A stretch of 64,000 nt of DNA from Paulinella micropora (GCA_009731375.1 BJOX01000004.1:786481-850480), one strand, 5' to 3'. Counted from the first letter of the stretch, positions 22,956-32,388 are shown. Notes: generated by a model not told the origin, from the sequence alone. Numbers and translations: made by a program.

Positions 22956-23319
22956 TGTATATAATTAAACAAAAAAATATTTTCAATTCGTTTATATGAA
23001 AAATCATTAAATGAAACTTTACAGCACCTCCTCGTTGCTTACCATATCCGAGTTTTGATGCTACAGCACTAACACTACCAGCGTAAGGTACCCCGACGCT
23101 ACTTAATGCTCCCGCAGTCCTAGAGATTAAATTATTATTGCGAAGAAATTTATCAACAGCCGAGGCTGTTTTCCCGACCTTAGCCCAGTTAATCTTTCCT
23201 CCCTTTTGTCCACATCCCTTCTTCTTAGTTTTCTTTTTTCCTCCCTTCTGTGGCGTTGATGGATTGTATCCGATGTGAAATCCTGATGGTTGTGAAATTA
23301 TCACTGGTGATACTGGCAT
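22945..23319 (-). CDS. pX/pVI-like small basic virion protein
   Basis: A 124-residue frame. The N-terminus MPVSPVIISQPSGFHIGY is followed by a strongly basic Gly/Lys block (KGGKKKTKKKGCGQKGGK). Then comes INWAKVGKTASAVDKFLRNN, an amphipathic/hydrophobic helix region ending ASKLGYGKQRGG. This resembles the DNA-condensing or membrane-active small core proteins (pX, pVI) coded next to the protease in adenoviruses, adintoviruses and Polintons. The last ~25 residues, after QRGG, look like read-through, so the real end may be earlier. Polinton B has lost this gene in a deletion. Confidence 0.65.
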   Translation of the reverse strand: MPVSPVIISQPSGFHIGYNPSTPQKGGKKKTKKKGCGQKGGKINWAKVGKTASAVDKFLRNNNLISRTAGALSSVGVPYAGSVSAVASKLGYGKQRGGAVKFHLMIFHINELKIFFCLIIYNGR

Positions 23320-23354
23320 ATAATATACATTAAAAAAATAATTATATAAAAATA

Positions 23355-24170
23355 TTATTTCAGGCGGTAAGCAAAATTTTTTCTTAACTCGTCATCAACA
23401 CTTGAAACATAAAGAAAATTAAATCGTTCCGTTGTAGCCTCGTGATACTTTTGAAGAAAATAATCAAAATCAAAAGATAAGTCTAAGTGTTTATACACGA
23501 GTTCCATTTTATCCTGAGACTGACCTGGAAAGATTAACAAATAATCTAACTGCTTAATTGCTTCTGGTCTAAGGTTGTTTAAATACTGGCTTGACATAAT
23601 AACCTTACTTTTATAGTGTCTGTTCTTTTTTAACAAATCACTTACGGACTTGTCTCTTAATCCGCTCCCTAAATCGTCCAAAACAAAAACAACCTCTGGA
23701 GAAATATACTTACTTGGTCTCTCTTTTTTCTCACCTCCTTCTTCTTTTTTCTTTTCCTTTCCGAAATAAAGAAATTGTGGTTTCTCTATTTCCTCTTCAT
23801 CTTTGATTTCTCCTTCGTGTTGCTCGTCCTGTCTATTCAGTTTGTCAAGTTCATAGTCTATTACATTTACACCGTCTGATTTAAGAAAGGTATATATTGC
23901 CATTGGGTTTCCCCTGCTCTTAAAGTGTTTAACCGTTGCTTTATAAATGTAGTCCTTGTGAATTGTTGAAGCAATAATGACAATACGGGTTTTTCTGTCT
24001 GTAGTCCGTTTCAGTATTTCAAAGAGTGCTGTCGTTTTTCCGCTCTTCTTACGGCCGAGTAGAAATATATTGGCATACGGCTCGTTGAATAATGTATAAC
24101 CCTGGGCTTTTTTGTTTCCATCCCCCTCTTGTTTTACAGGCTTCACCTTGACATTGTTTATCTTAAGCAT
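23355..24170 (-). CDS. Genome-packaging ATPase (FtsK/HerA, A32-like), intact
   Basis: A 271-residue intact frame. It would pump the replicated DNA into capsids. Walker A is LLGRKKSGKTTALFEIL at about residues 33-48. Walker B is VVFVLDDLG with the catalytic Asp pair at about residue 170, followed by the sensor-like VIMSSQYLNNLRPEA and a C-terminal helical part. A Lys/Glu-rich insert (residues about 115-155) separates the two motifs. Length fits Polinton ATPases. The gene starts 9 bp after the stop of the 119-aa gene, with which it probably forms a transcription unit. Confidence 0.92.
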   Translation of the reverse strand: MLKINNVKVKPVKQEGDGNKKAQGYTLFNEPYANIFLLGRKKSGKTTALFEILKRTTDRKTRIVIIASTIHKDYIYKATVKHFKSRGNPMAIYTFLKSDGVNVIDYELDKLNRQDEQHEGEIKDEEEIEKPQFLYFGKEKKKEEGGEKKERPSKYISPEVVFVLDDLGSGLRDKSVSDLLKKNRHYKSKVIMSSQYLNNLRPEAIKQLDYLLIFPGQSQDKMELVYKHLDLSFDFDYFLQKYHEATTERFNFLYVSSVDDELRKNFAYRLK

Positions 24171-24179
24171 TGTATATTA

Positions 24180-24539
24180 TTATCCTAAAAACTCTAGGCA
24201 CATAACAATTCTTCCCGCTAAATTTCCTGTATCAATATTTTCGCTGTCTGTTTCAAGGACTTTAAATGTATATTGTCCGTCTGTCCATCCAACGACACCT
24301 AAATTATAACTAAGGTTTGAAATGTTTGCTATATTACTATCTGCAAATGTGCCAATAATTCCAATTCTGTCCATATAAAGAATTCTGGTTTTGGTTTCCG
24401 TCTGGTCGTTCGTATAATGAATAAACTTAACATTCATTTTGGTCGGTGTGAATGACATTTGAATATTTTTATTAAATGTTTTGCTTCCAACAAAATCATT
24501 GCTCAGAAAAATAATCTTTTGGTATTTATAGTCAGCCAT
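24180..24539 (-). CDS. Conserved 119-aa protein upstream of the ATPase
   Basis: An intact frame starting MADYKYQKIIFLSNDFVG, with SFTPTKMNVKFIHYTND, an ILYMDRIGIIGTFAD segment and a C-terminal GRIVMCLEFLG. It alternates polar and hydrophobic residues like a small beta-sandwich. It is strongly conserved with the B copy (42282-42636), where changes are mostly conservative. It is probably a small virion protein (cement or minor capsid type), but I do not recognise the family. Confidence 0.6.
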   Translation of the reverse strand: MADYKYQKIIFLSNDFVGSKTFNKNIQMSFTPTKMNVKFIHYTNDQTETKTRILYMDRIGIIGTFADSNIANISNLSYNLGVVGWTDGQYTFKVLETDSENIDTGNLAGRIVMCLEFLG

Positions 24540-24566
24540 GATTATATTCTGATGATAAACTTTTTA

Positions 24567-24794
24567 ATGACAAAAATATTTTCGCGAACTGCCTGCGACT
24601 TTCGCTCACGGGTAAGCGAAAAAAAGAATGAGAGTTGTGCTTATTGTATAAAGCAAGGAATAGAAACTAAATTTAAATGTGTGTATAAGCCTATGAGTGA
24701 TTGGTGTGTTAGTTTTGATGAAGTCATTCCTTTAATCTGTGCCAGCGATAGTTCTTGGTATATGCCAATGAGTAAGGTCAACATTCCGACATAA
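24567..24794 (+). CDS. Small cysteine-rich protein, possibly secreted
   Basis: A plus-strand frame of 75 residues starting MTKIFSRTACDF, with cysteines in ESCAYCIKQG, KFKCVYKPMSDWC and PLICASDSSWY. An upstream in-frame ATG at 24552 adds MINFL. The B copy (42682-42927) has the same cysteine pattern with conservative changes and a hydrophobic N-terminus like a signal peptide, so the plus-strand frame is under protein-level constraint. The 3' end overlaps the antisense membrane-protein gene. The C-x2-C ... W-C pattern is faintly PSI-domain-like, but that is speculation. Confidence 0.5.
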   Translation: MTKIFSRTACDFRSRVSEKKNESCAYCIKQGIETKFKCVYKPMSDWCVSFDEVIPLICASDSSWYMPMSKVNIPT

Positions 24795-25074
24795 GTGTTA
24801 GCAACCTCACAAGGTAAGTTCTTTTCAGATAGCCTAACGATACAAAGGGTTATAATGGCAATAATGATGCCCATTTGAAATAAGTATTTAATAAGTCGGC
24901 TGTCGGTTGGTCTGTTTTTTATACAACAACAATTCCAGTTATCTTCCAATTCGTGCTCTACTTTTTTTCCTCAGTCTTCAACGAAATGTCCAAAACACGA
25001 TTTTTTAATTCTGGTGTTAGTTCGCCATCTGTCATATCAATGAGCGGAGGTGGGGGGTGTAATCTAGGGGGCAT
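24641..25074 (-). pseudogene. Membrane protein with two transmembrane segments, frameshifted
   Basis: It starts at 25074 with MPPRLHPPPPLIDMTDG, overlapping the end of the fibre gene. After ELTPELKNRVLDISLKTEE, one missing base in an A run (about 24965) shifts the frame to EHELEDNWNCCCIKNRPTD. Two hydrophobic segments follow: YLFQMGIIIAIITLCIV and YVGMLTLLIGIY. The B copy (43105-43461, 118 aa) is intact. It is a probable virion or host-membrane protein; family unknown. The minus-strand extension beyond about 24760 overlaps the Cys-rich gene and is not conserved in B. Confidence 0.65.
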
Positions 25075-28000
25075 TGCAAAGCGTATTAGGAAACATGACT
25101 GCTCGTATTTCAGAAAGTTGCTTAGATAGATCTTCTATAATAAGCATGAGATTATTATTTTCTTTTTCTAAATTAACTACCTTTTCCGCCATGTGTTGAA
25201 AAGCACTGACTAATATTGGTATAAAATTTGTATATGTTATGCCTTCAAGATTTCCATTTCCATCATCTGCTTTCATTCCACTTTCAGATACTAATTCAGG
25301 AAATATTTTTTTAACTTCATCAGCAATAAATCCGTGGTTCTTTTGTTCTTTCTTTTCGTCTGATTTCAAATAATATGAACACCAATTTATTTTCATTAGT
25401 TTCTCACAACAATACCCGCAGTCTAATGTTTTAATATCTGATTCAGCCTCCTGTCCGATGAGTTTTTCCATGCTCCGTTAAGCGGAACATAATTATAACT
25501 GCCAGACGGCTCACCTGAAGAGTTTGAAGTAGTCCAAGCATGTAGAATTCCTTGAGATGCGCAGACTACTCCATAATTTGAATATCCCCCTGATTTCATA
25601 TATATTTGCGGGTCGTAAGTATAACTTGGTCTTTTTCTTAATGTTAAAAATCCGCTGGATGCTGTTGTGATGCTTAAATCTCCCGACGTATTAATGTTCA
25701 TCGCCTCAGTGTAAGATATATTGTTTCCCACCGTTGTTCCTGAATTATAATAAAAAGCGAGTTTTCCACCTTTTTGAATTAGAAAGTTTGAACCGCTGTG
25801 GCTTGATTTCCAGTTCGTGCCATCAAAATAAGCATCAAAACTTAAATTGACATTATCATGCGACCAGTTTAGTTGTTGAAAAACTGGATATATGTCTGTT
25901 GAAGTTATTGCCTGTATATGTGCTCCTGCGACATTACTCGCCGTTTCGTATAATTCTAAACCTGCCGTCGCTCCTATTCCTTTTGTTGTGTTTCCTATAA
26001 TTATTGGTTTGCCTAGTGCTGTTGTTATTTTGTCGCTCGTTGTTAATGTGGTTGTTGATATACCAGCATTTGCTGTTAATAAGCCTGTTGTGCTACTGAT
26101 GTTCATTGCGACATTAAACGATACATTATTCCCCACCGCTACTCCTGATGTATAATAGAAAATAAGGTTAGTACCTTTTTGTATTAAAAAGTTAGATGCC
26201 GCAGAAGATGATTTCCATACCCCTCCCGACACATAAGCATCAAAACCTAAATTAATATCATTATGAGCATAATTCCACATTTGAAAAACTGGATAGACAT
26301 CTGCTGTTGTTATTGCCTGTATATGCGGCCCCGCGGGGTCGCTCGCAGTTCCATATAACTCTAAGCCACCAGTTGCTCCTACTCTTTCGTTGTTTTACCT
26401 ATGATTATTGGCATACCTGATGCTGTTGTTATTTTTATCACTCGCTTTCAATGTTGTTGTTGATATACCAGCAGTTGAAGTGATTGATGTTCTCGTTATT
26501 GTTCCACCATTTGTTATGTTGTTTGAGTTCATATCCAACGCACCATAAAATCGCATACCCCCTGCATTGTTAAAACGTATAATGTCAGATGAAGCACTTT
26601 TATTATCCAAAAATTTTGAAATATAAAGACCTGCTCCTTTTACATCAAATGCTACATCAGTGAATACGTAACCTCTTTGGTCTGCGGTTCCACTTGTAGC
26701 AGTATTTAGAGTAAATAAGAAATATTGATAATCACCTGATGTCTGTGAAAAGAATATATCTCCTCCATTTTGGTTTAATATCCTCGCCCCATTATATGTT
26801 ATATTTCCACCATTAATGATAACTTGATTATTAAAATCTTCATTGTTCGTTAAAGTTAGATATTTTATCGTAGTGCTCGCCCCATTAAATGTTTTACTTC
26901 CTGTTATGGTTTGGTCTGTTGTTAGTTTCACACAATTGTCATCTAGATATTGTCTATTTACCACTTCATTCGCATTTTGTGGTGCACCCAGATTAACAAT
27001 CCGACTACCATTACAATCTAAGCCAATAGCATTAAACCACGAAACAATCGTCCCATCAATAATAATTTCAAAGTTGTAATATGTTGCCGTGTTCATATCC
27101 AAACTAGCAATTGACCCGATATTACTGGTAGAATTGAAAACGATGAAAGTGCCTTTTGTTGTTGAATTGATTGAATTTCCAGTTATTTCAACACCACTGC
27201 TATATGTCTTAATTCCTGCCATGGTTTGGTTTCCTGTTAGTTTCACATTTTGCCCGTATTTTGTATCAACATAACTTTTATTTGCTCCATCTGTTGAAGC
27301 GGAAGGGTCGGCTAAGTTTGTTATTTTGTTGTTATTCAAACTTAATGTTGTTCCAGTTGCGGTTATAATTAAAGTATTACCTGAATATAACTCTACATAT
27401 GAACCAGTTATTTGTATCGGATACCAGGCCGCTGTTGCTGTTTTTTGTGCTGCAATCATCCCTATTTTTGTATCAAAGGCTATGCCAATGCCGTCAAAAG
27501 TAGTGGGATTGGACGAACCACTTACTTCTAAAGTTGATGTAAATTTTTTATTCCCTGCTATGGTTTGGTCTCCTGTTAGTTTAACCACCGAGGTATCAAG
27601 GACAGAAACATCCACACCATCAACAAGATTAACATTTGTTATGCTTTGGCTTTTCATATCAAGACCAGCACTCGCATTTATTATACTGCTAAATGTTTTA
27701 ATTCCTCCTATGGTTTGGTCTCCTGTTAGTTTGACCACCGAACCATCAACTGCGAGATTAGCGAGATTAATTCCATTATACGTAGAAGCCCCTGAAATAG
27801 CAAACCCTCCCATATTTAGTCCTCCTGTCATACTGGCTGTGCCGTCTAGTCTAAGAAAGGGTGGTGTGGTATTTCTCCATTGTCCTGTGCTATAAATGAG
27901 TAATTGGTTATCTGCTGGGAAGCCTGTTATTGTCACATCGCTGTGGCCATCTATACTTGCACTCGCTGACACTTTATCATTATTATCTTGATGCTCAAAT

Positions 28001-28574
28001 ATCCATTCATCAACATCTTTGGTATTTAGTAAATTAACTCCTGTTATATTCTTCCTTCCCATACTAATATTGCCGAATTCATCAACATTTATCGGAAATG
28101 TTTTATTTACCCAGTTCATTGAGTTATATCTTAGATAACTATTAGTGGCTATTGGTGCGGTTATGACCACATCTGAAAGTGTATCAATTGAACCACGGGC
28201 TGTATGTTAGTGTCAATCAGATTGTATAGACTGGTTTGGTGCGGATTGGAAGTATTAGAGCGGTGTTGAGTTGAGGCTTTGACTTCGTCATTATCCCTTA
28301 CTCGTTGCTCTGTATAGTATAAATTTTTTCCTTCTTTGATATCATTCGTTGATTTTAAAGCGAGACGTGTGTCAAATCGCGCATCTGTATAATAACGATT
28401 TATAGGGTCGGAATCTTCTGGCACTCTGTCTGTATTCAGACCGACTATGTTTGTGTTGGTTAAGTCTAAGTTTGCGATTGATAGGCTGTCTGTCGCGATT
28501 TCTGACAAGCCGAGTAAGGATTTATATTGACTCGTTATATATAAAAAATCGCTCGCGATTTTGCTATATAACAC
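25064..28574 (-). pseudogene. Tail-fibre-like protein with endosialidase-type chaperone (S74)
   Basis: About 1,170 codons in four frames (28574-28161, 28170-26395, 26280-25423, 25471-25064), so at least three frameshifts. The N-terminus has phage-fibre head motifs (YYTDARFDTRLALKST, KEGKNLYYTEQRV). The shaft repeats a V-K-L-T-G-D-Q-T-I-x-G-x-K-T-F motif at least four times. The C-terminus holds an intramolecular chaperone: NSSDRRL, GFIADEVKKIFPELVSE, YTNFIPILVSAFQHM and a leucine coiled coil. In phages such domains fold the trimer and then cut themselves off at the Ser-Asp. This suggests a receptor-binding fibre, which is unusual in a Polinton. Confidence 0.8.
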
Positions 28575-28648
28575 AAATTTTCAATTTGTTTGTATATCAA
28601 ATAAATATTTAATTTTAAAAATACTAAAATATAATAATCTTAGTATAA

Positions 28649-29172
28649 ATGCCGTCTCCCGAAGCAAGTCGTAAGAACTGGGGTAAAGCTGTGTGGAAAG
28701 TATTAAGAGCAAAAAGCAACATAAGGTTGAAATAGCGAAAGAGAAATTAGCAAAGTGTAGAAAGGCTTATGTAGGCGATGATGAAGAGACGGAGGAAAAG
28801 ATAAACCGCATGGCCGAAATGGGTGTTGCTAATGATATCATTAATGGAAAAGACCAAGATGATACACCAGAAGAAAGCAGTGAGAGCGATGAAGAATGTG
28901 ATTTTACTGATATCATTGCTGAAAAGATGGCTAAGATGAAAATAAGAAGAAAGAAAGCGGAAGCAAAGAAGAAAGTAAGTAAAAAGCCTGTGCCTGAGCC
29001 TGAACCTGATGATAGCGAAAGCGAAAGTGAAGAAAGTGAAGAAGAGCCGAAGCCTAAATCTAAGAAAGGAAATGGTAAGAAGTCGAACATATCTGTTAAT
29101 GTTTATAATCAAGCAGAGAAGCCAAGCAAGAAAGAAAAAAATGATGTCTTAAAGATGTTTTTAAAATTTTAA
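28649..29172 (+). pseudogene. Acidic/lysine-rich protein upstream of integrase, frameshifted
   Basis: It starts MPSPEASRKNWGKAVWK at 28649. A frameshift at about 28720 leads into a long frame: KHKVEIAKEKLAK, an acidic block (EESSESDEECDFTDIIAEK), then a Lys/Pro/Asp/Ser/Glu-rich tail and a conserved end SNISVNVYNQ...KMFLKF. The B copy (47030-47574) shares the start, the acidic block and the end. It is divergent from the fibre gene and next to the integrase. Function unknown; charge pattern suggests a nuclear or DNA-packaging partner. Confidence 0.55.
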
Positions 29173-29173
29173 T

Positions 29174-29296
29174 GATATTTGTTTCAGACTACGTCTTCAA
29201 CAAACATCGTCTGCGATTAAATAAAAATAAAAGAAAAAAAACGATGTTTTAGAATAAGTGAGAGTGCGACAGCACGAAACACAATTATAAAATATC
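29174..29296. mobile_element. Modular palindromic repeat, copy 1 (in Polinton A)
   Basis: A 123-bp unit with the structure GATATTT-arm-AAACATCGT-spacer-ACGATGTTT-arm-AAATATC. The left arm is the short hairpin GTTTCAGACTACGTCTTCAAC in two pieces. The right arm (AGAATAAGTGAGAGTGCG... hairpin) is the reverse complement of the left arm of copy 4. It sits exactly between the acidic gene's TAA and the integrase ATG. In B these genes abut with no such block, so this is a mobile insertion, flanked here by AAT on both sides. Confidence 0.75.
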
Positions 29297-29297
29297 A

Positions 29298-30281
29298 ATG
29301 GACTACAAACATAGTCAGCAACAAGAAACTCCTGAGCAGACAGAGCGGAAAGAAAAACCTGAAGAAGCAATTGAAATACACAAGCAATCAAAGCCTGCTA
29401 AGATATGGAACACAATAACCTCGCCAGAAGCAAAACCACTAAGCCAAGTATTTATTGATTTAATGGATATGTCAAAGGTTGCTACTAAGAAAGGAAATGC
29501 TAATTATAATTTCGGCTTAGTTGCTATTGATGTATATAGCCGTCGTGGCTGGATTGAGCCTATCAAAAATAAAACAACTGGTTATGTTTTGGAAGGTCTT
29601 AAAAAATATTTACAAAAGAAGTTCCCGAAAGAATTGCATCAGATAATGGTGGTGAGTTTAAAGGTCAAGTGGCAGAATATTTTAGACAAAACAATATTGA
29701 GCACAGACCGGTTCAAGTAGGAGACCACAGAACAATGGGTATAATAGATAGATTTATCAGAACGATACGGAATGAATTAAATTTGATATGGGAATTTAAT
29801 GAAAATTTTGAGTGGGTTCCTATTATTCATGAGGTTGTTGATGCTTATAATAAAACATATCATACAACAATTAAAGCAGTACCTATTAATGTTTATGAAG
29901 GAACTGAAAAAAACACTCAAGAAATATACAGAAATCCTTTAATGAATTCCCTAAGGGAACAAGAGGTAGAAAGGAATTAGAAAGAACTATTTTTTCTAAA
30001 GGTGATAAACAAATCAGTAAAACTATATTTAAGGTTAAAGGCCGTAAGGGCTTCAAAGTTATCTTGTCAGAAGAGGACTTAGTAAGGCCGAGTGAATTAT
30101 TAAAGACTAATGTTGATGAGCAACCGGAACAAACGGAACCTGCGGAGCAGTTAGCCGATAAAATTAAACAAATTACTAAAGAGAAAAAAATATTAATTTA
30201 TTAAAATCATTAGATGTAAAACAGGAAAACATACGAAGCAGTGCTAGAATTAAAAAGAAAGTTGAAAAGTTAGACCTTTAA
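29298..30281 (+). pseudogene. Polinton retroviral-type integrase (rve), element A
   Basis: DDE-type integrase that inserts the element. N-terminal charged region, then VFIDLMDMSKVA (first Asp), VAIDVYSRRGWIEPI, ASDNGGEFKG (second Asp; frame shifted at about 29632) and GIIDRFIRTIRNEL. In that motif the third catalytic position reads D where most integrases have E; B has the same residue. A second shift at about 29950 leads to a C-terminal segment (IFKVKGRKGFKVILSEEDLV) and a conserved end (ARIKKKVEKLDL). At least three frame breaks. The ATG follows the palindromic repeat by one base. Confidence 0.88.
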
Positions 30282-30564
30282 TAAAATATTAGTTCACAGG
30301 AACATTAAAGGTGCAATATTTGGCATAACATACTTGTAGATCTATATTTGGTAAACATAGCACTAGTTTAGACCTACGAGTAAATGCTAGTTTAGTTATG
30401 CGATAATGAAAATACATCAAAGAAAACTAAGTAGTGGCAGCGATTGTCATTCCTTAATGTATAAATTGGATGAGGAAAAACAATTGCAGCTTAACAACTG
30501 ATTTAATTAACCAGCGAATTGAATAGTTGCAATCAACGACAGGCAACTAAAAATGTTTTTTTTT

Positions 30565-31250
30565 TCACACTTCTGTAGCACTATAAATGGTTTCAACATT
30601 GTTGCCGTCAAATGCCCCATTAACTACACTATTAATGCGAGACCACGCATTAACCATAATCATTTGTACGGGTGCTTGGCTAGCCTTGAATTTGATTACG
30701 AAATACCTCACTTCCTCAGGTGGTGAATTACAGCCATACATGGAAACAGAAGAGGAACCTTCAAAAGAAGATTGAGAAAATAATGCGGTCCCCTCTTCCT
30801 TGTTGATCTTGACAAAGACATCCCCAGGAAATTTGATAATGGTGTTACTGCTTCCTTCCTTTCTTTCTCCCTTCCTTTTATCCTCCTTCTTTTCCGTTGG
30901 TCTTTTTGACTTCATCCACTGAGGCGCCGTTCTCACCACCTTATTTTCACCCAAATTAGCTTCACTCATTTGCAGGGTCACCTCCTAAAATAATAATCTA
31001 TTACATAAAAAACATTGGTAAAATGACTACCGCAACAGAGTTGCTTTGCTCGGCAGTCGTCGGAGCAGGAGAAGATTGAGCCGCAGGAGCAGATTGAACC
31101 GCAGGAGCAGATTGAACCGCAGGAGCAGGAGCAGAATTGGTAGCAGTCGGAGCAGGAGCAGGAGTCTCATAATCATAAACTCTTATAGAAATGAAAAAGC
31201 ATAGAAGAAGCTACCTTAGCATCATTTGACTTCTTATTTTTTTCGCTCAT
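30565..31250 (-). CDS. Unrecognised gene near right end of A, possibly spliced
   Basis: The main frame (30981-30565) reads MSEANLGENKVVRTAPQW, a Lys/Arg/Glu-rich stretch, FPGDVFVKINKEEG and RYFVIKFKASQAPVQMIMV. Upstream, a short frame MSEKNKKSNDAK at 31250 ends at AAG|GTAGCT. A good polypyrimidine acceptor (TATTTTAG) at 30985 would join it in frame across a 230-bp intron. Against this, the intron contains a Pro/Ala-rich frame like the N-terminus of the B gene at this place (48558-49024), which points to a frameshifted exon instead. Function unknown. Confidence 0.45.
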
Positions 31251-31511
31251 TGCCTGCAACACACAGCAAAAACAAAGGTTTAGTCTTCTTGTCACGGCAA
31301 CTTTTGGCTTTCTGAAAAAGTCGCAGAATGAAAAAAGAAACAGAAAAAAACACGTGATTGAATTTCTGGATTTTCTGCTGACAATTTTAAATGGCGATAA
31401 AAAAGGAAAAGCAAAAATTTTTTTACACCGCATGCGGGAAAGGTGAGGTAAAAATACACACCGACTGGGGTCTGTATTTCTGTATCTGGTCAACTTTCAT
31501 TATTCGCAATA

Positions 31512-31976
31512 ATGAGTGATGATGATAATGAATACGCTGAAAGAGAAGAACATAATAAATGGTTGGAGAAATTACAAGATAGGGGCAGACCCCTGCTAAT
31601 AAGAGATAGAGCAAATAATGAAGTCAAATTTGACAACACAATAAGTCAATTAGAACGAAATGAACAAGAAAGGATAAAATTGGAGAAAGAAAAGCAAGAT
31701 TGTATAAATAGAAGAAGTGCTATTGATGAATTGCTAAATAAACGAAATGATGATATTGAGCGAAAGGAAAAAATTGAACAAATGAAAAGAGAACAAAAAA
31801 GAGAAGCAGAAAAAAAGAAGAAACAATTACGATTATTTGAGCATTGGCTTAGTGCCGAAAATCAACCAATGGGAGTTGAAGACGAAATAAAAGCACGAAA
31901 GATGATTGAAAGTGGGAAAACATCAACAGAAATAATTCAATCATATGAAAAATATAAAAGACAGAGAATTGAATAA
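31512..31976 (+). CDS. Coiled-coil protein near right end of A
   Basis: An intact 154-residue frame, almost entirely charged helix: ISQLERNEQERIKLEKEKQ, KRKEKIEQMKREQKR-like stretches, then a conserved C-terminal part (LRLFEHWLSAEN, EIKARKMIESGKTSTEI, YEKYKRQRIE). The C-terminal half matches the B gene at 49271-49720, which is on the opposite strand relative to its element end. Function unknown. It is the last gene before the stem-loop cluster and right inverted repeat. Confidence 0.65.
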   Translation: MSDDDNEYAEREEHNKWLEKLQDRGRPLLIRDRANNEVKFDNTISQLERNEQERIKLEKEKQDCINRRSAIDELLNKRNDDIERKEKIEQMKREQKREAEKKKKQLRLFEHWLSAENQPMGVEDEIKARKMIESGKTSTEIIQSYEKYKRQRIE

Positions 31977-31977
31977 A

Positions 31978-32114
31978 AGTGGTTTAACCACTTACTCCTT
32001 TAGCACATAGGAGTATAAACTAGTGTGTGTTTAATTTTATCCAAAAACAAAAATTGGGCGAAAGCCCTCCTTGTTTGCAAAGAAATTTTATCTACCATAC
32101 TTGTTGTGTGGTAG
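31978..32114. other. Cluster of four stem-loops inside the right end of A
   Basis: Within 137 bp: AGTGGTTTAACCACT (31978-31992); TACTCCT/AGGAGTA (31993-31999 and 32009-32015); GGGC-GAAA-GCCC (32056-32067) nested inside AAACAA/TTGTTT (32045-32050 and 32071-32076); and CTACCATAC/GTGTGGTAG (32092-32100 and 32106-32114). They lie between the last gene and the right inverted repeat. They could be a structured RNA, a transcription terminator for the gene at 31512, or a terminal packaging or replication signal. Confidence 0.55.
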
Positions 32115-32154
32115 GGTGAGAATACTGGAGAAGACTTCAAAAAGGTAATTTAAT

Positions 32155-32308
32155 AATAATTATTTACAGGTAGCCTTTTTTCTTTCTTTTGTTTGTATGT
32201 ATTAGTTATAAACAGGTAGCCTTAAAACTAGATAACGGCTCTTAGTGTGGTTTCTCTAGAGAAACTGCACTGAAAAAGTGTGCCGAAGTGGCCCCCTATA
32301 ATACTACT
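32155..32308. repeat. Right terminal inverted repeat of inner Polinton
   Basis: Reverse complement of 11472-11622 with few mismatches. It ends GGCCCCCTATAATACTACT. Confidence 0.92.
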
Positions 32309-32314
32309 GATATA
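32309..32314. repeat. Right target-site duplication of inner Polinton (GATATA)
   Basis: Direct repeat of 11466-11471. Polinton B sequence resumes here. Confidence 0.9.
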
Positions 32315-32360
32315 TTAATTTTTATTTTTGAAAAATCAAAACCCTAATATAACCAATTTG

Positions 32361-32379
32361 TTTTTGACTACTTCAAAAA
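32361..32379. promoter_or_regulatory. Palindrome before a small Polinton B gene
   Basis: TTTTTGACTACTTCAAAAA has arms TTTTTGA/TCAAAAA. It lies about 9 bp upstream of the ATG at 32389 and is nearly identical to the one upstream of the 415-aa gene of A. The same motif in two elements suggests a shared regulator. Confidence 0.5.
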
Positions 32380-32388
32380 CAAAAGCAC

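Larger units (their letters stand above)
11472..32308. mobile_element. Inner Polinton/Maverick element (A)
   Basis: A 20.8-kb element inserted inside Polinton B, close to B's left end. It has ~150-bp inverted repeats, a 6-bp duplication and one copy of each core Polinton gene: polymerase, ATPase, protease, capsid proteins and integrase. It also has a fibre with a chaperone domain. Gene order is the same as in B but protein sequences differ clearly, so it is a separate lineage and not a duplication of B. Several genes are intact (ATPase, the 415-aa virion protein, small structural proteins). Polymerase, capsid, penton, protease, fibre and integrase each carry frameshifts or stops. Confidence 0.93.

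Noticed and set aside
25064-28574. Phage or bacterial contamination because of the S74 fibre
   Set aside because: It lies within a Polinton bounded by inverted repeats and target duplications, with homologous genes in both elements.
11477-32300. Inner element borders at TATAGGGGG
   Set aside because: No 6-bp duplication fits there; extending to AGTAGTATAGGGGG gives perfect GATATA duplications and a terminus like that of B.
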